A stretch of 64,000 nt of DNA from Bacteroidales bacterium. GTDB lineage: Bacteria > Bacteroidota > Bacteroidia > Bacteroidales > Marinilabiliaceae. The translations under genes and the position numbers were made by a program. Shown one piece after another: positions 35,722 through 44,410 of this stretch. Every line of letters starts with the position of its first letter. The first letter of the stretch is position 1. The stretch lies in contig JAFYCM010000048.1 of the NCBI GenBank assembly GCA_017539645.1, positions 52,624-116,623 of the forward strand, given 5' to 3'. A model generated the notes under the pieces. The model did not search any database and was not told the origin of the DNA. It saw nothing but the letters and a program-made list of their open reading frames with translations.

Positions 35722-38700
35722 ATGAGTGAAGAAATCCTTGGCGCTCTTATGGAATTGTTTGGCTTGATTGCCAAGCAAGACGATGGAGTTGAAGCAGCGG
35801 AAGTCGAGTTTGTGCGACAGTTTCTCAAGTCTCAGATTGAGGTTGAGAAAATAGAGTCGTACATGGCTTTGTTTACTGAGAAAGCAAAATCTACAGTAAA
35901 ATACGACAAAGATGGCAACCCCATCGTTGACGTGCGCGACTCTGTGAAAATCCTTGGATTTTGTCGTAAGATAAACAAGAAACTCAACCGCGAGCAGAAG
36001 GTTGTTGTATTGGTGCGTATCTACGAGATGCTCAGCGTTTCCCGCAAATTCACCGAGAAACGAATGGAGGTCATCAATACAGTAGCAGATGTATTTACTC
36101 TTGCTAAAGATGAAGTCAAGGCTATTGAGGCGTTCAACGTTCAAGATAGCATAGAAAACCTTGATATTCAGTCGATACTCATTGCTAACGAACAAGAAGA
36201 TCAGACCTATACAAACGCACTTCACGTTACAGTTGGTGCACTCGATGGAAACATATTCATACTGCGTGTTCAGAGTGCCAACATGTATTTTATACGTTAC
36301 TTAGGTAACCAAGAAGTGTTTGTGAACGGTCAGCTATTGGCTCCAAGGCATGTATATCCGCTCTCGAAAGGTAGTTTCATAAAAATGCCGCAAGGCGCGC
36401 CGCTTTACTATACTGATATTGTAGCAAAGTTCATGAACGAGACCACGCTTCAGAAAATCTCGTTCGAAGTGAAGAATATGTATTATCGCTTCAAAAATGG
36501 AGCTTTAGGTTTGCGCAATATCAATATGGCCGAAGAGCAAGGCAAACTCATAGGTATTATGGGTGCGTCGGGTGCTGGTAAGACAACGCTTTTGAACGTG
36601 CTTTGTGGCAACGAAGCACCGTCGGAAGGCGAAGTGCTTATCAATGGCTTGAATCTTCACACGCAGAGTGACTTGCTCGAGGGTGTAATTGGTCTTATAC
36701 CACAAGATGATCTTCTTATAGAGGAACTTACTGTATATCAGAATCTTTACTACAATACAAAACTTTGCTTCAAGGATAAAACCGAGGAAGAAATTGACCA
36801 AATGGTCTGCAACACGCTTATGAGCTTAGGTCTCTACGAGCGTAAAGATTTGACCGTTGGTTCGCCGCTCAACAAGACCATCAGTGGTGGTCAGCGTAAG
36901 CGTTTGAACATCGCCCTCGAGCTTATCCGAGAGCCAGCCATTCTCTTCGTTGATGAGCCTACATCAGGTCTTTCATCGCGCGACTCGGAGAATGTGATGA
37001 ACCTCTTGCGCGAGTTGTCGCTCAAAGGCAAACTTGTGTTTGTAGTTATCCACCAGCCATCGTCGGACATTTATAAGATGTTCGATAAGATGTTTATTCT
37101 CGATACTGGTGGTTATCCAGTATATTATGGTAACCCAACGCAGTCGATAACATACTTCAAGCACCTCGACGAGCAAGTAAATGCCGATGTGGGCGAGTGT
37201 CCTGTGTGTGGTAACCTAAATCCAGAACTTGTTTTCAACGTACTCGATGCTTCGGTAATCGACGAATATGGTAATTATACCAACCAGCGCAAGGTTAAGC
37301 CTGAGGAGTGGTATAATAAATACGAAGAAAATATTGAGTTGCCGAAAGTAAAGACGGTAACCGACCAACCGCCGCGTGGACTTAACATTCCAAGTTGGTT
37401 CAAGCAGTTCAGAATATATACTGTGCGTGATTTCTGGGCTAAGATTAGCAACACTCAGTATATACTTTTGAATATACTCGAGGCGCCGCTGTTGGGTTTC
37501 ATATTGGCGTACCTCATACGCTATATTGTCGATCCAGACTCCGATGTATATATCTTCCGCGAGAACGAGAACATACCTATATATATATTTATGGGTATCA
37601 TCGTGGCGATATTCTTTGGTTTGATTATTTCGGCGGAAGAGATTTTCAAAGATGCCAAGATACTCAAGCGAGAAGCCTTTTTGAACCTAAGTAGGTCGGC
37701 CTATTTGGTATCGAAAATATTCATATTGATGGGTATTTCGGCCATTCAGATGATATTGTTCTTGCTGGTAGCCAATGCAATAATTGGATTCAAAGGCATG
37801 AACACCGAGTTCTTCTTGATGTTGTTTTCGGTGTCGGTATCGTCGAACTTGATAGGCTTGATAATATCATCGGCATTCAACTCGATTGTAACCATCTACA
37901 TTATGATTCCGCTCTTGATGATACCTCAGATGGTGTTGGGCGGTGCAATGTTTACATTCGATAAACTGAACAAAGACTTCACTACCGTAGGCGAAGTGCC
38001 GCTCATTGCCGAGTTCATTCCAGCGCGCTTTGCATACGAAGGATTGACGGTATATCAGTACAAGCATAATAATTATGGAAAACTGTTCTTCGAAGACGAG
38101 ATGAAGAACAGTCAGGCCAACTATAAGCAAGTCTACTATTTGCCAGAACTTTCGCAGGCGCTCGATAAGTCGATAAATGCGCAGCGACGCAATAAGGAGA
38201 AAGATAGTACGGGTGTATACACCAAGACCTATACAATGGATTTGGCGCTGCTACGCAACGAGTTAGGCAAAGAGACACGTCGCGTACCTAATATTGAGTT
38301 CTCGGCGTTGGAAAAGTTGAATACTGCTGATTTCAACGAAGAGGTTTACGAGGCTACGCAGAACTACATTAGCCAACTGACGGCCGTTTATGGTGAAATG
38401 GCGCGTACTGCCATAAATAATATCGATAGAAAAATCGACTATTATCTCGAGAATAAGAAAGAATTATTCCTCGCAACTAAGGATGCCTACTACAACGAGC
38501 AGTTGACAGACATATTGAAAAAGACATTTGATAAGAACAAGATTCTGCGCGATGGTGACAACCTCATACAGGTGCTTGATCCAATCTATCAGATGCCAGA
38601 GCCAAAAGGTTTGCTGCCATTCCGTACGCATTTCTTTGCGCCATACAAATATGTACCAGTTATCGGTGTGTTTGTAGAGACGTTGTGGTTCAACATAGTA

Positions 38701-38895
38701 TCTATATGGTTGTTGTCGATATTCTTCTACGTAGTGCTCTATTTCGACTGGACACGCCGTGCAATAGAATATCTGTCGCATGTGGATTACAAAGAAATAA
38801 TGGATGAAATAAAGCAGCATTTACCAAAAATTCAGAAACCAAAATTTCTGAGTAGCGTAAAAGCGATAGTATCCAAAAAGAAAGCGAAGAAATAA
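35722..38895 (+). CDS. TerB-FHA-like-ABCG fusion ABC transporter
   Basis: The 1057 residues start with a TerB-like helical domain (about 1-140) and an FHA-like beta domain (about 170-245). The ABC ATPase has Walker A GASGAGKTT (about 281-289), signature ISGGQRKR (about 388), Walker B ILFVDEP and H-loop VIHQPSS. A CPVCGN motif near 494 resembles a metal knuckle. ABC-2 type membrane segments span about 583-760, with a further TM near 985-1008 and a basic tail. Half-size ABCG layout with N-terminal signalling domains suggests phospho-dependent control of export. Substrate unknown. Confidence 0.9.
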   Translation: MSEEILGALMELFGLIAKQDDGVEAAEVEFVRQFLKSQIEVEKIESYMALFTEKAKSTVKYDKDGNPIVDVRDSVKILGFCRKINKKLNREQKVVVLVRIYEMLSVSRKFTEKRMEVINTVADVFTLAKDEVKAIEAFNVQDSIENLDIQSILIANEQEDQTYTNALHVTVGALDGNIFILRVQSANMYFIRYLGNQEVFVNGQLLAPRHVYPLSKGSFIKMPQGAPLYYTDIVAKFMNETTLQKISFEVKNMYYRFKNGALGLRNINMAEEQGKLIGIMGASGAGKTTLLNVLCGNEAPSEGEVLINGLNLHTQSDLLEGVIGLIPQDDLLIEELTVYQNLYYNTKLCFKDKTEEEIDQMVCNTLMSLGLYERKDLTVGSPLNKTISGGQRKRLNIALELIREPAILFVDEPTSGLSSRDSENVMNLLRELSLKGKLVFVVIHQPSSDIYKMFDKMFILDTGGYPVYYGNPTQSITYFKHLDEQVNADVGECPVCGNLNPELVFNVLDASVIDEYGNYTNQRKVKPEEWYNKYEENIELPKVKTVTDQPPRGLNIPSWFKQFRIYTVRDFWAKISNTQYILLNILEAPLLGFILAYLIRYIVDPDSDVYIFRENENIPIYIFMGIIVAIFFGLIISAEEIFKDAKILKREAFLNLSRSAYLVSKIFILMGISAIQMILFLLVANAIIGFKGMNTEFFLMLFSVSVSSNLIGLIISSAFNSIVTIYIMIPLLMIPQMVLGGAMFTFDKLNKDFTTVGEVPLIAEFIPARFAYEGLTVYQYKHNNYGKLFFEDEMKNSQANYKQVYYLPELSQALDKSINAQRRNKEKDSTGVYTKTYTMDLALLRNELGKETRRVPNIEFSALEKLNTADFNEEVYEATQNYISQLTAVYGEMARTAINNIDRKIDYYLENKKELFLATKDAYYNEQLTDILKKTFDKNKILRDGDNLIQVLDPIYQMPEPKGLLPFRTHFFAPYKYVPVIGVFVETLWFNIVSIWLLSIFFYVVLYFDWTRRAIEYLSHVDYKEIMDEIKQHLPKIQKPKFLSSVKAIVSKKKAKK

Positions 38896-38914
38896 ACTCA
38901 TAAAACTTATAGTA

Positions 38915-39859
38915 ATGATAAAGCACATGTTGATGGCCGTTGCATTAGTCGGCGGTCTGCATCTTATGACAGGATGTTCAGGAAATTCAAACAGTTCTGA
39001 AGGTTCACTCGACGAGCCAATTCCAGATTCAACAATAACAAACGGTCCTCTCGAAATTTCGGAAGGTGTTGTAAATGATATGATTCAGAACATATCATCG
39101 CCAGTAGAAATGGCAAACATGATTCTTGGTTCGGGAGTCCCATTCTCGCAGCAGATGCTTAATCCTTCAGAAAACATGAAGAATTATAGCACGAGCTTCA
39201 AGCGTGCAATCAACCTTGGTGCTTATAGTGCTGACCTTGGTTACATCAACTGCTACAACAAGAACACCGTTGTTGTTTCTTACCTCTTGGCAGTTAAGGA
39301 GTTGGCTGATGGTATTAACGTTGGTCAGTTCATCGATTTCCAGATGTTGAAGAGACTTGCGTCTAACTCATCGAACCTCGATTCGTTGAAGCAGATGTCA
39401 GTAACCAGCTTCAATGATATGGATAAATACCTCCGCGAGCAGAAACGCGCTAATGTAAGTACTGCAATTATCGCGGGTGCATGGACAGAAGGTATCTACT
39501 TGACTTGCTCGGTTGTTGAGCAAATGCAGCAAAACAAGAATACCGATCCAGCTAAATTGAAAGAACTTGTACACCGCCTCGGTGAGCAGAAAGATATTGT
39601 AAACATTCTCAAAATAGTTGTTCATAACTACTCACAACTCGATCGTAACTTCCAAACGCTCGAAGATAAAATCAATGAACTTCAGACTGTTTATGAGGGT
39701 GTTCGTATCACTACCGAGTTTGCTCCACCCGAAATGGTTGAACAAGATGGTATGCTTGTGATTGTACAACACGAAATCAGCCACGTTGAGATTAGCGATG
39801 AGCAGATAGCTCAAATCATCGCAAAAATCAAAGAATTGCGTGAGTTTATCGTAGGCTAA
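38915..39859 (+). CDS. Helical lipoprotein of unknown function
   Basis: A 314-residue protein with a lipoprotein signal (LMTGCSGN, Cys21) followed by an S/N-rich linker and a largely helical body containing INLGAYSADLGYINCYN and a C-terminal helix (DEQIAQIIAKIKELREFI). I do not recognise the family. It starts 19 bp after the ABC transporter gene and is probably its envelope partner. Confidence 0.75.
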   Translation: MIKHMLMAVALVGGLHLMTGCSGNSNSSEGSLDEPIPDSTITNGPLEISEGVVNDMIQNISSPVEMANMILGSGVPFSQQMLNPSENMKNYSTSFKRAINLGAYSADLGYINCYNKNTVVVSYLLAVKELADGINVGQFIDFQMLKRLASNSSNLDSLKQMSVTSFNDMDKYLREQKRANVSTAIIAGAWTEGIYLTCSVVEQMQQNKNTDPAKLKELVHRLGEQKDIVNILKIVVHNYSQLDRNFQTLEDKINELQTVYEGVRITTEFAPPEMVEQDGMLVIVQHEISHVEISDEQIAQIIAKIKELREFIVG

Positions 39860-39900
39860 TAGTTGGCAAAAGAAGAGAACTAACAATAAAAAAGAAGAAG

Positions 39901-40335
39901 ATGAAGAATATTATATTAACAATTATCGCCCTCTTCGGTTTGGCATCGATGGCGTCGGCACAGTGTGGCGACGATTTGATGAAAAAAGCTCTCGCTGCGA
40001 TGGGTGGATACCAATATATCAAAGACTTTGACATAAAAGTGCCTGCTGGTGCAGCCGATGGAACTACGTTCTCTATCGTGCTCAATAGCCGTACGCACTA
40101 TCAAATAAATGTGGCTAATGGCGCTTCGAACCCAGAGCACGTTACAATCAAAATTTTCGATGCATCGGGCAAATTGACCGGTATCAATGCTTCGAATGGT
40201 AAGGTGTTCGATACTTTCCAGTTTATCTGTGGTAAGACGGGTGCATACAAATTACAAGTAACTTGCTCAGGCGAGGCTTGCGCGCGTGCCGTACTTTCAC
40301 TCATAAAGCAATATACCGAAGCTGAAATGCCGTAA
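39901..40335 (+). CDS. Small secreted protein of unknown function
   Basis: A 144-residue protein with signal peptide MKNIILTIIALFGLASMASA and a mature beta-rich domain with four cysteines (CGDD, FICG, TCSGEACAR), which could form disulfides. It has no recognised domain. It is the last gene before the terminator at 40363 and likely belongs to the same transcript as the transporter and lipoprotein. Confidence 0.75.
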   Translation: MKNIILTIIALFGLASMASAQCGDDLMKKALAAMGGYQYIKDFDIKVPAGAADGTTFSIVLNSRTHYQINVANGASNPEHVTIKIFDASGKLTGINASNGKVFDTFQFICGKTGAYKLQVTCSGEACARAVLSLIKQYTEAEMP

Positions 40336-40362
40336 TTTGCGGTTTATATTATAAAACTATAT

Positions 40363-40398
40363 AGAAGGTCGCTCATGATTGAGTGACCTTCTTTTTTC
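40363..40398 (+). terminator. Rho-independent terminator of the chemosensory operon
   Basis: AGAAGGTCGCTCA and TGAGTGACCTTCT form a long stem (one unpaired base) followed by a T-rich run. It closes the 23-kb plus-strand gene array. The rest of the intergenic region up to the next terminator (40399-40582) shows no recognisable element. Confidence 0.85.
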
Positions 40399-40582
40399 GA
40401 TGTATATCTACGCGAATTCGTGTTTTCTACTAGAAATGTATATCTCAGGTCAAGAGCTCCATATCAATGGGGAATTAGGCTCATTTTGAGCAAGTAAATA
40501 GACTCGGAATGGATTTTATCTGCCACTGTTCATAATGCCAGAAGATGCATAGAAAGCGAGTAAAAACAGAGCGTAGACAAAA

Positions 40583-40616
40583 CAAAAAAGGGAACAACCT
40601 TGTTGGTTGCTCCCTA
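40583..40616 (-). terminator. Rho-independent terminator of the 40640 lipoprotein gene
   Basis: Read on the minus strand, AGGGAGCAAC pairs with GTTGTTCCCT (9 of 10 plus a wobble) around a short loop and is followed by a T-rich run. It faces the previous terminator, so the two convergent transcripts are insulated. Confidence 0.8.
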
Positions 40617-40639
40617 TCTAAGAATATGATGTAATACGA

Positions 40640-41386
40640 TTAGTCTATCAATTCCATATCTTGTGAATTGACATCAACCTTGATGGTGTGGTAGTCAGAT
40701 TCGCGATACATACCGGCGCTATTCATTACGCATACACATACACGAAGGCGAGTGTTGGCATATCTCAAATTGTTTGTATTTAGTGGCAATTTTATTGTTA
40801 TAGTGCCATCGTCGTTATTTGTGTAAGAATTGAGATAGAAATAGCATGCTGACATGCGTACTGGAGCGGCATCTGGTTCGTATGGCGTAACGGTAAAGCC
40901 TAGAATAGCGTTCTCTTTTTGTGCCGAAATGGTGGCAGTTACCGTTTTATTGTCGGCATTGAAGTAGAATTCCGAGCAATCTATTTCGCCAATCGTGTCA
41001 GATTCTTCGAACTTGAGAGTTTGCGATACGGAATATGTTTGGCCGTTGGCAGTGCGAGCAACGAAGTCGTATGTGCCATTGAGACTATTTATAGTTGTGA
41101 AGCTAACATCACCGCTGCTATACCACGCGTATTCGCTGAACTGAACCATTGTCAAGTTCACTTGGTCGCTCTCGTGAACGATAGAAGTGCTACTTATTTT
41201 GAAATCTTCGATCGACGAAGTTACCGAGAAGAAAGGCGTATAGCAACGCGTGCTATCTGTCCCAGACTCAATAATATAGCCAGTAATATTAGGAGTGAAT
41301 GTGAGCTCATCTTCTTCGATGCATGATACAAATGCCGAAGTAGCTGTGATGGCCGAGATACCGAGTAGTAAAAGGGTCTTTTTCAT
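40640..41386 (-). CDS. Lipoprotein with Ig-like repeats, unknown function
   Basis: The 248 residues begin with a lipoprotein signal (AFVSCIEED, Cys22) followed by a beta-sandwich-like protein with regular strands (GTYDFVARTANGQTYSVS, GTITIKLPLNTN). I see no catalytic motif. It is monocistronic, with its own promoter (41406-41438) and terminator (40583-40616), convergent to the chemosensory operon. Confidence 0.7.
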   Translation of the reverse strand: MKKTLLLLGISAITATSAFVSCIEEDELTFTPNITGYIIESGTDSTRCYTPFFSVTSSIEDFKISSTSIVHESDQVNLTMVQFSEYAWYSSGDVSFTTINSLNGTYDFVARTANGQTYSVSQTLKFEESDTIGEIDCSEFYFNADNKTVTATISAQKENAILGFTVTPYEPDAAPVRMSACYFYLNSYTNNDDGTITIKLPLNTNNLRYANTRLRVCVCVMNSAGMYRESDYHTIKVDVNSQDMELID

Positions 41387-41405
41387 TTAGTCGAGGAAAT
41401 TTGCA

Positions 41406-41438
41406 CAAAAGTACATACTATAATAGAACGAATGCAAA
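41406..41438 (-). promoter_or_regulatory. Bacteroidota-type promoter for the 40640 lipoprotein gene
   Basis: On the minus strand a TTTG (41435-41438) and TACTTTTG (41406-41413) are separated by 21 bp, matching TTTG / TAnnTTTG. The start codon lies 20 bp downstream of the -7 box. Confidence 0.65.
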
Positions 41439-41646
41439 AAAAATCAGCAAAAAGTTAAAATTACACAATGTATGGCCTCTAATTGACGAAAAAGGGCTTT
41501 TGCATTGGCGCTCGTTTAGCCGATTATATAGTAATCACGGAGTTATTTATCTGTTGAATCTGTAACTTCTTGGCTTTCTATCAATATACAAATAATGAAT
41601 ATTACCTATATTTGTTAGCTACGAAACACAAGAAAACTAAGAAATC

Positions 41647-43113
41647 ATGCTCAGTCAAAGTCTACAGCAGAAAATGCAGCAAAAGTTGTCGCCGCTGCAA
41701 ATACAACTGATGAAGTTGATAGAGGTGCCAGCTGCCCTATTGGAGCAGAGAATAAAAGAAGAGATGGTTAATAATCCGGTGCTTGAAGTGGATTCAGAGC
41801 AAGGAGGGCGCGACAACGACGAAGATGATGATGAGGCCAAAGACGAGGTGCCGGAAGAGCGTGAAGACCGCGACGCCACTATAGAAGAGTATCTGCAAAT
41901 GGAGGAGACTCCGGCCTACAAACTTCAAGCGAACAACTTCTCAGCCGACGACAAACCTATTGAGGTGCAGATGACTGAGGGCATGTCGTTCTACGAACAT
42001 CTTGAAGAGCAAATAGGCTTGCAAGATCTCAACGAGCATCAACTTGAAATAGCTCACTACATAATAGGCAATATAGATGAAGATGGCTACCTACGCCGTT
42101 CGCCGCAAGAGATTGCCGATGATATGTCGTTTTCTACCAACGAGGAGATTGCCGACGAAGAGGTTGAACAGGTATTGAAGGTTGTTCAACAGCTCGACCC
42201 GGCTGGTGTGGGAGCATCGAACCTCAAGGAGTGCTTGCTGCTTCAATTGCGTACGCGTAACCTCGAAGATCCAATTAACGGTTTGGCATATCGCATTGTG
42301 AACGATTGTTTTGATGATTTTACAAACAAGCGATTTGACCGCATTCTCAAGCGTCTGCGCATAACCGACAGCGAGGATATGAAGGACGCTATAGAGGAGA
42401 TCCTTCGCCTCAACCCTAAGCCAGGCAGCGCATATAGCGGCACACTTGTGAAGGCAGCGCAGCATATTATACCCGATTTTATCGTTGAGTATGAGAATAA
42501 TAAACTCACGTTCCATCTTAACCGTCGCAGCGAGCCCGAACTACGCATAAGTAGTAGGTATACCGATATGCTCGAAGGCTACGTAAAGAATAAAGATGGC
42601 CAGACGCGTGAGCAGAAAGAGGCTATAACATTTGTGCGCCAAAAGCTAGATGCTGCCAAATGGTTCATCGATGCTATAAAGCAACGACGAAACACGCTAA
42701 ATCTCGTGATGGATGCCATTCTGAAATATCAAGGTGATTATTTTATTGATGGCGATGAGACTAAGCTAAAGCCGATGATTCTCAAGGATATAGCCAAAAT
42801 GACAGAACTCGATGCATCAACCATATCGCGTGTGTCGAATAGTAAATATGTACAGACGCCGTTTGGTATATACCCGCTGAAATACTTCTTTAGTGAGGGT
42901 ATCCAAAGTGCTGAAGGCGAAGATGTTAGCTCGCGTGAAGTAAAATCCATCTTGGCGGAGAGTGTAGCTAATGAGGACAAACGCAATCCGCTCACAGACG
43001 AGAAGTTAATGGAGATTTTGTCGGCAAAATCTTATAACATTGCACGCCGAACGGTGGCCAAATATCGCGAACAACTTGGCATACCAGTGGCACGTTTGAG
43101 AAAAGAGTTATAA
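41647..43113 (+). CDS. rpoN: RNA polymerase sigma-54 factor RpoN
   Basis: A 488-residue sigma-54: region I (LSQSLQQKMQQKLSPLQIQ at the N-terminus, Gln/Leu-rich), an acidic region II (about 50-95), the core-binding domain, the HTH (TISRVSNSKYVQTPFGIYPLKYFF) and the RpoN box ARRTVAKYRE at about 466-475. No enhancer-binding activator is encoded in the window. A TATATTTG at 41607-41614 may be the -7 of its promoter, but no -33 is evident. Confidence 0.97.
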   Translation: MLSQSLQQKMQQKLSPLQIQLMKLIEVPAALLEQRIKEEMVNNPVLEVDSEQGGRDNDEDDDEAKDEVPEEREDRDATIEEYLQMEETPAYKLQANNFSADDKPIEVQMTEGMSFYEHLEEQIGLQDLNEHQLEIAHYIIGNIDEDGYLRRSPQEIADDMSFSTNEEIADEEVEQVLKVVQQLDPAGVGASNLKECLLLQLRTRNLEDPINGLAYRIVNDCFDDFTNKRFDRILKRLRITDSEDMKDAIEEILRLNPKPGSAYSGTLVKAAQHIIPDFIVEYENNKLTFHLNRRSEPELRISSRYTDMLEGYVKNKDGQTREQKEAITFVRQKLDAAKWFIDAIKQRRNTLNLVMDAILKYQGDYFIDGDETKLKPMILKDIAKMTELDASTISRVSNSKYVQTPFGIYPLKYFFSEGIQSAEGEDVSSREVKSILAESVANEDKRNPLTDEKLMEILSAKSYNIARRTVAKYREQLGIPVARLRKEL

Positions 43114-43115
43114 GC

Positions 43116-43724
43116 ATGTTGCAGAAAATTGCATACCTAACATCGATACTGTTCCACCCACTGCTACTAACCATATACGCAGTGATATACGTATTGTGGG
43201 GAAGCACAATGTGGAGCGTACTACCGACGGCGTACAAAATAGTTACAACACTCTATGTGAGCCTTGGCATCAGTCTGTTACCGCTCATTTCGCTCGTTTT
43301 GCTATTCATAAAGCGTAACTTCAGCGGCATGGATTTGACGAAGACGCGAGACAGAATGATTCCGCTAATCTTCACCGCTGTGTCGTCGATAATTACGTAC
43401 TATTTCATAACTACTTACATAGCCGTTCCGATGCCCATCATACGCATAGTGCAGGCGCAGTGTCTATCTACGATAGTAGCTTGCATAATTACCCCATTTT
43501 GGCGCATCAGTCTGCATCTTATAGCTTGCGGAGCGTTGTTAGTATTTACCTACATGGTAGGTGTGGCAAACAGCATAGATTTCTATCGCGAGGCTATGGT
43601 GATGTTTGTCATAACAGGCATGGTGTCGTGGGCGAGGCTATATGTACAAGCGCACACGCCATTGCAACTTGTGGGCGGCTTTGTGCTTGGCATTGTCGCC
43701 ATGTTTTTGATGATGATATTTTAG
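43116..43724 (+). CDS. PAP2-like polytopic membrane protein
   Basis: A 202-residue protein with about six hydrophobic segments. The C-terminal ARLYVQAHTPLQLVGG resembles the third PAP2 phosphatase motif (R/H-containing, before a GG helix), and ISLHLIACG may be the second; the first motif (KxxxxxxRP) is not obvious, with KTRDRMIP being the nearest. Lipid-phosphate phosphatase activity is therefore uncertain. It lies 2 bp after rpoN. Confidence 0.65.
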   Translation: MLQKIAYLTSILFHPLLLTIYAVIYVLWGSTMWSVLPTAYKIVTTLYVSLGISLLPLISLVLLFIKRNFSGMDLTKTRDRMIPLIFTAVSSIITYYFITTYIAVPMPIIRIVQAQCLSTIVACIITPFWRISLHLIACGALLVFTYMVGVANSIDFYREAMVMFVITGMVSWARLYVQAHTPLQLVGGFVLGIVAMFLMMIF

Positions 43725-43733
43725 CCACTTAAG

Positions 43734-44408
43734 ATGAAGCGTGCAATAGTTATAGTGGCTGGTGGCTCAGGCAAGCGCATGGGCACCGACATACCTAAAC
43801 AGTTTCTCATTGTGGGCGGGAAGCCCGTTTTGGCGTCTACCATCGAGCGTTTTCATACCTACGATGCCCAGATGCAAATAGTGCTAGTGTTGCCCGAAAA
43901 TCAAATTACATATTGGCAAACGCTTTGTGCTGAATATCAATTCAATATAAAGCATACGATAGCAAAAGGCGGCGAGACGCGCTTCCATAGCGTGAAGAAT
44001 GGTTTGGCTGCCGTAGTCGATGCCGAAGTGGTTGGCGTTCACGATGGTGTGCGTCCGTTGGTGAGTGTGGCTACTGTGGAGCGTTGTTTCGATTGTGCTG
44101 CGAAGTATGGTACGGCAGTGCCCGTCATGCCTGCGGTAGAATCCGTTCGTTTTATTGATGCCGATGGAAGTTCACATGCCGTAAATAGAGCCCAAATACG
44201 TATGGTACAAACGCCGCAAGTGTTTCAGTACGACATACTTATGAATAGTTACAATCAACCATATACCGACCTGTTCACCGACGATGCGAGTGTGGTAGAG
44301 ACTGCAGGACACGCCATAACGTTGATAGAAGGTAATAAGGAAAATATAAAACTGACTACGCCAGACGATTTGGTGTATGCAAAAATGCTTATGGCAAAGG
44401 AGAAATAG
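43734..44408 (+). CDS. ispD: 2-C-methyl-D-erythritol 4-phosphate cytidylyltransferase
   Basis: MEP-pathway enzyme coupling MEP to CTP. The 224 residues include VAGGSGKRMGTDIPKQF (nucleotide loop, about 8-24), VHDGVRPLVS, the AVNRAQIRMVQTPQVFQ region and DDASVVE. All family motifs are present. Nine base pairs separate it from the PAP2-like gene. Confidence 0.95.
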   Translation: MKRAIVIVAGGSGKRMGTDIPKQFLIVGGKPVLASTIERFHTYDAQMQIVLVLPENQITYWQTLCAEYQFNIKHTIAKGGETRFHSVKNGLAAVVDAEVVGVHDGVRPLVSVATVERCFDCAAKYGTAVPVMPAVESVRFIDADGSSHAVNRAQIRMVQTPQVFQYDILMNSYNQPYTDLFTDDASVVETAGHAITLIEGNKENIKLTTPDDLVYAKMLMAKEK

Positions 44409-44410
44409 GC

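Noticed and set aside
17424-40335. c-di-GMP signalling or flagellar control by the operon
   Set aside because: YfiR- and Sia-like proteins hint at c-di-GMP, but no GGDEF, EAL, PilZ or flagellar gene is present, so it is not claimed.
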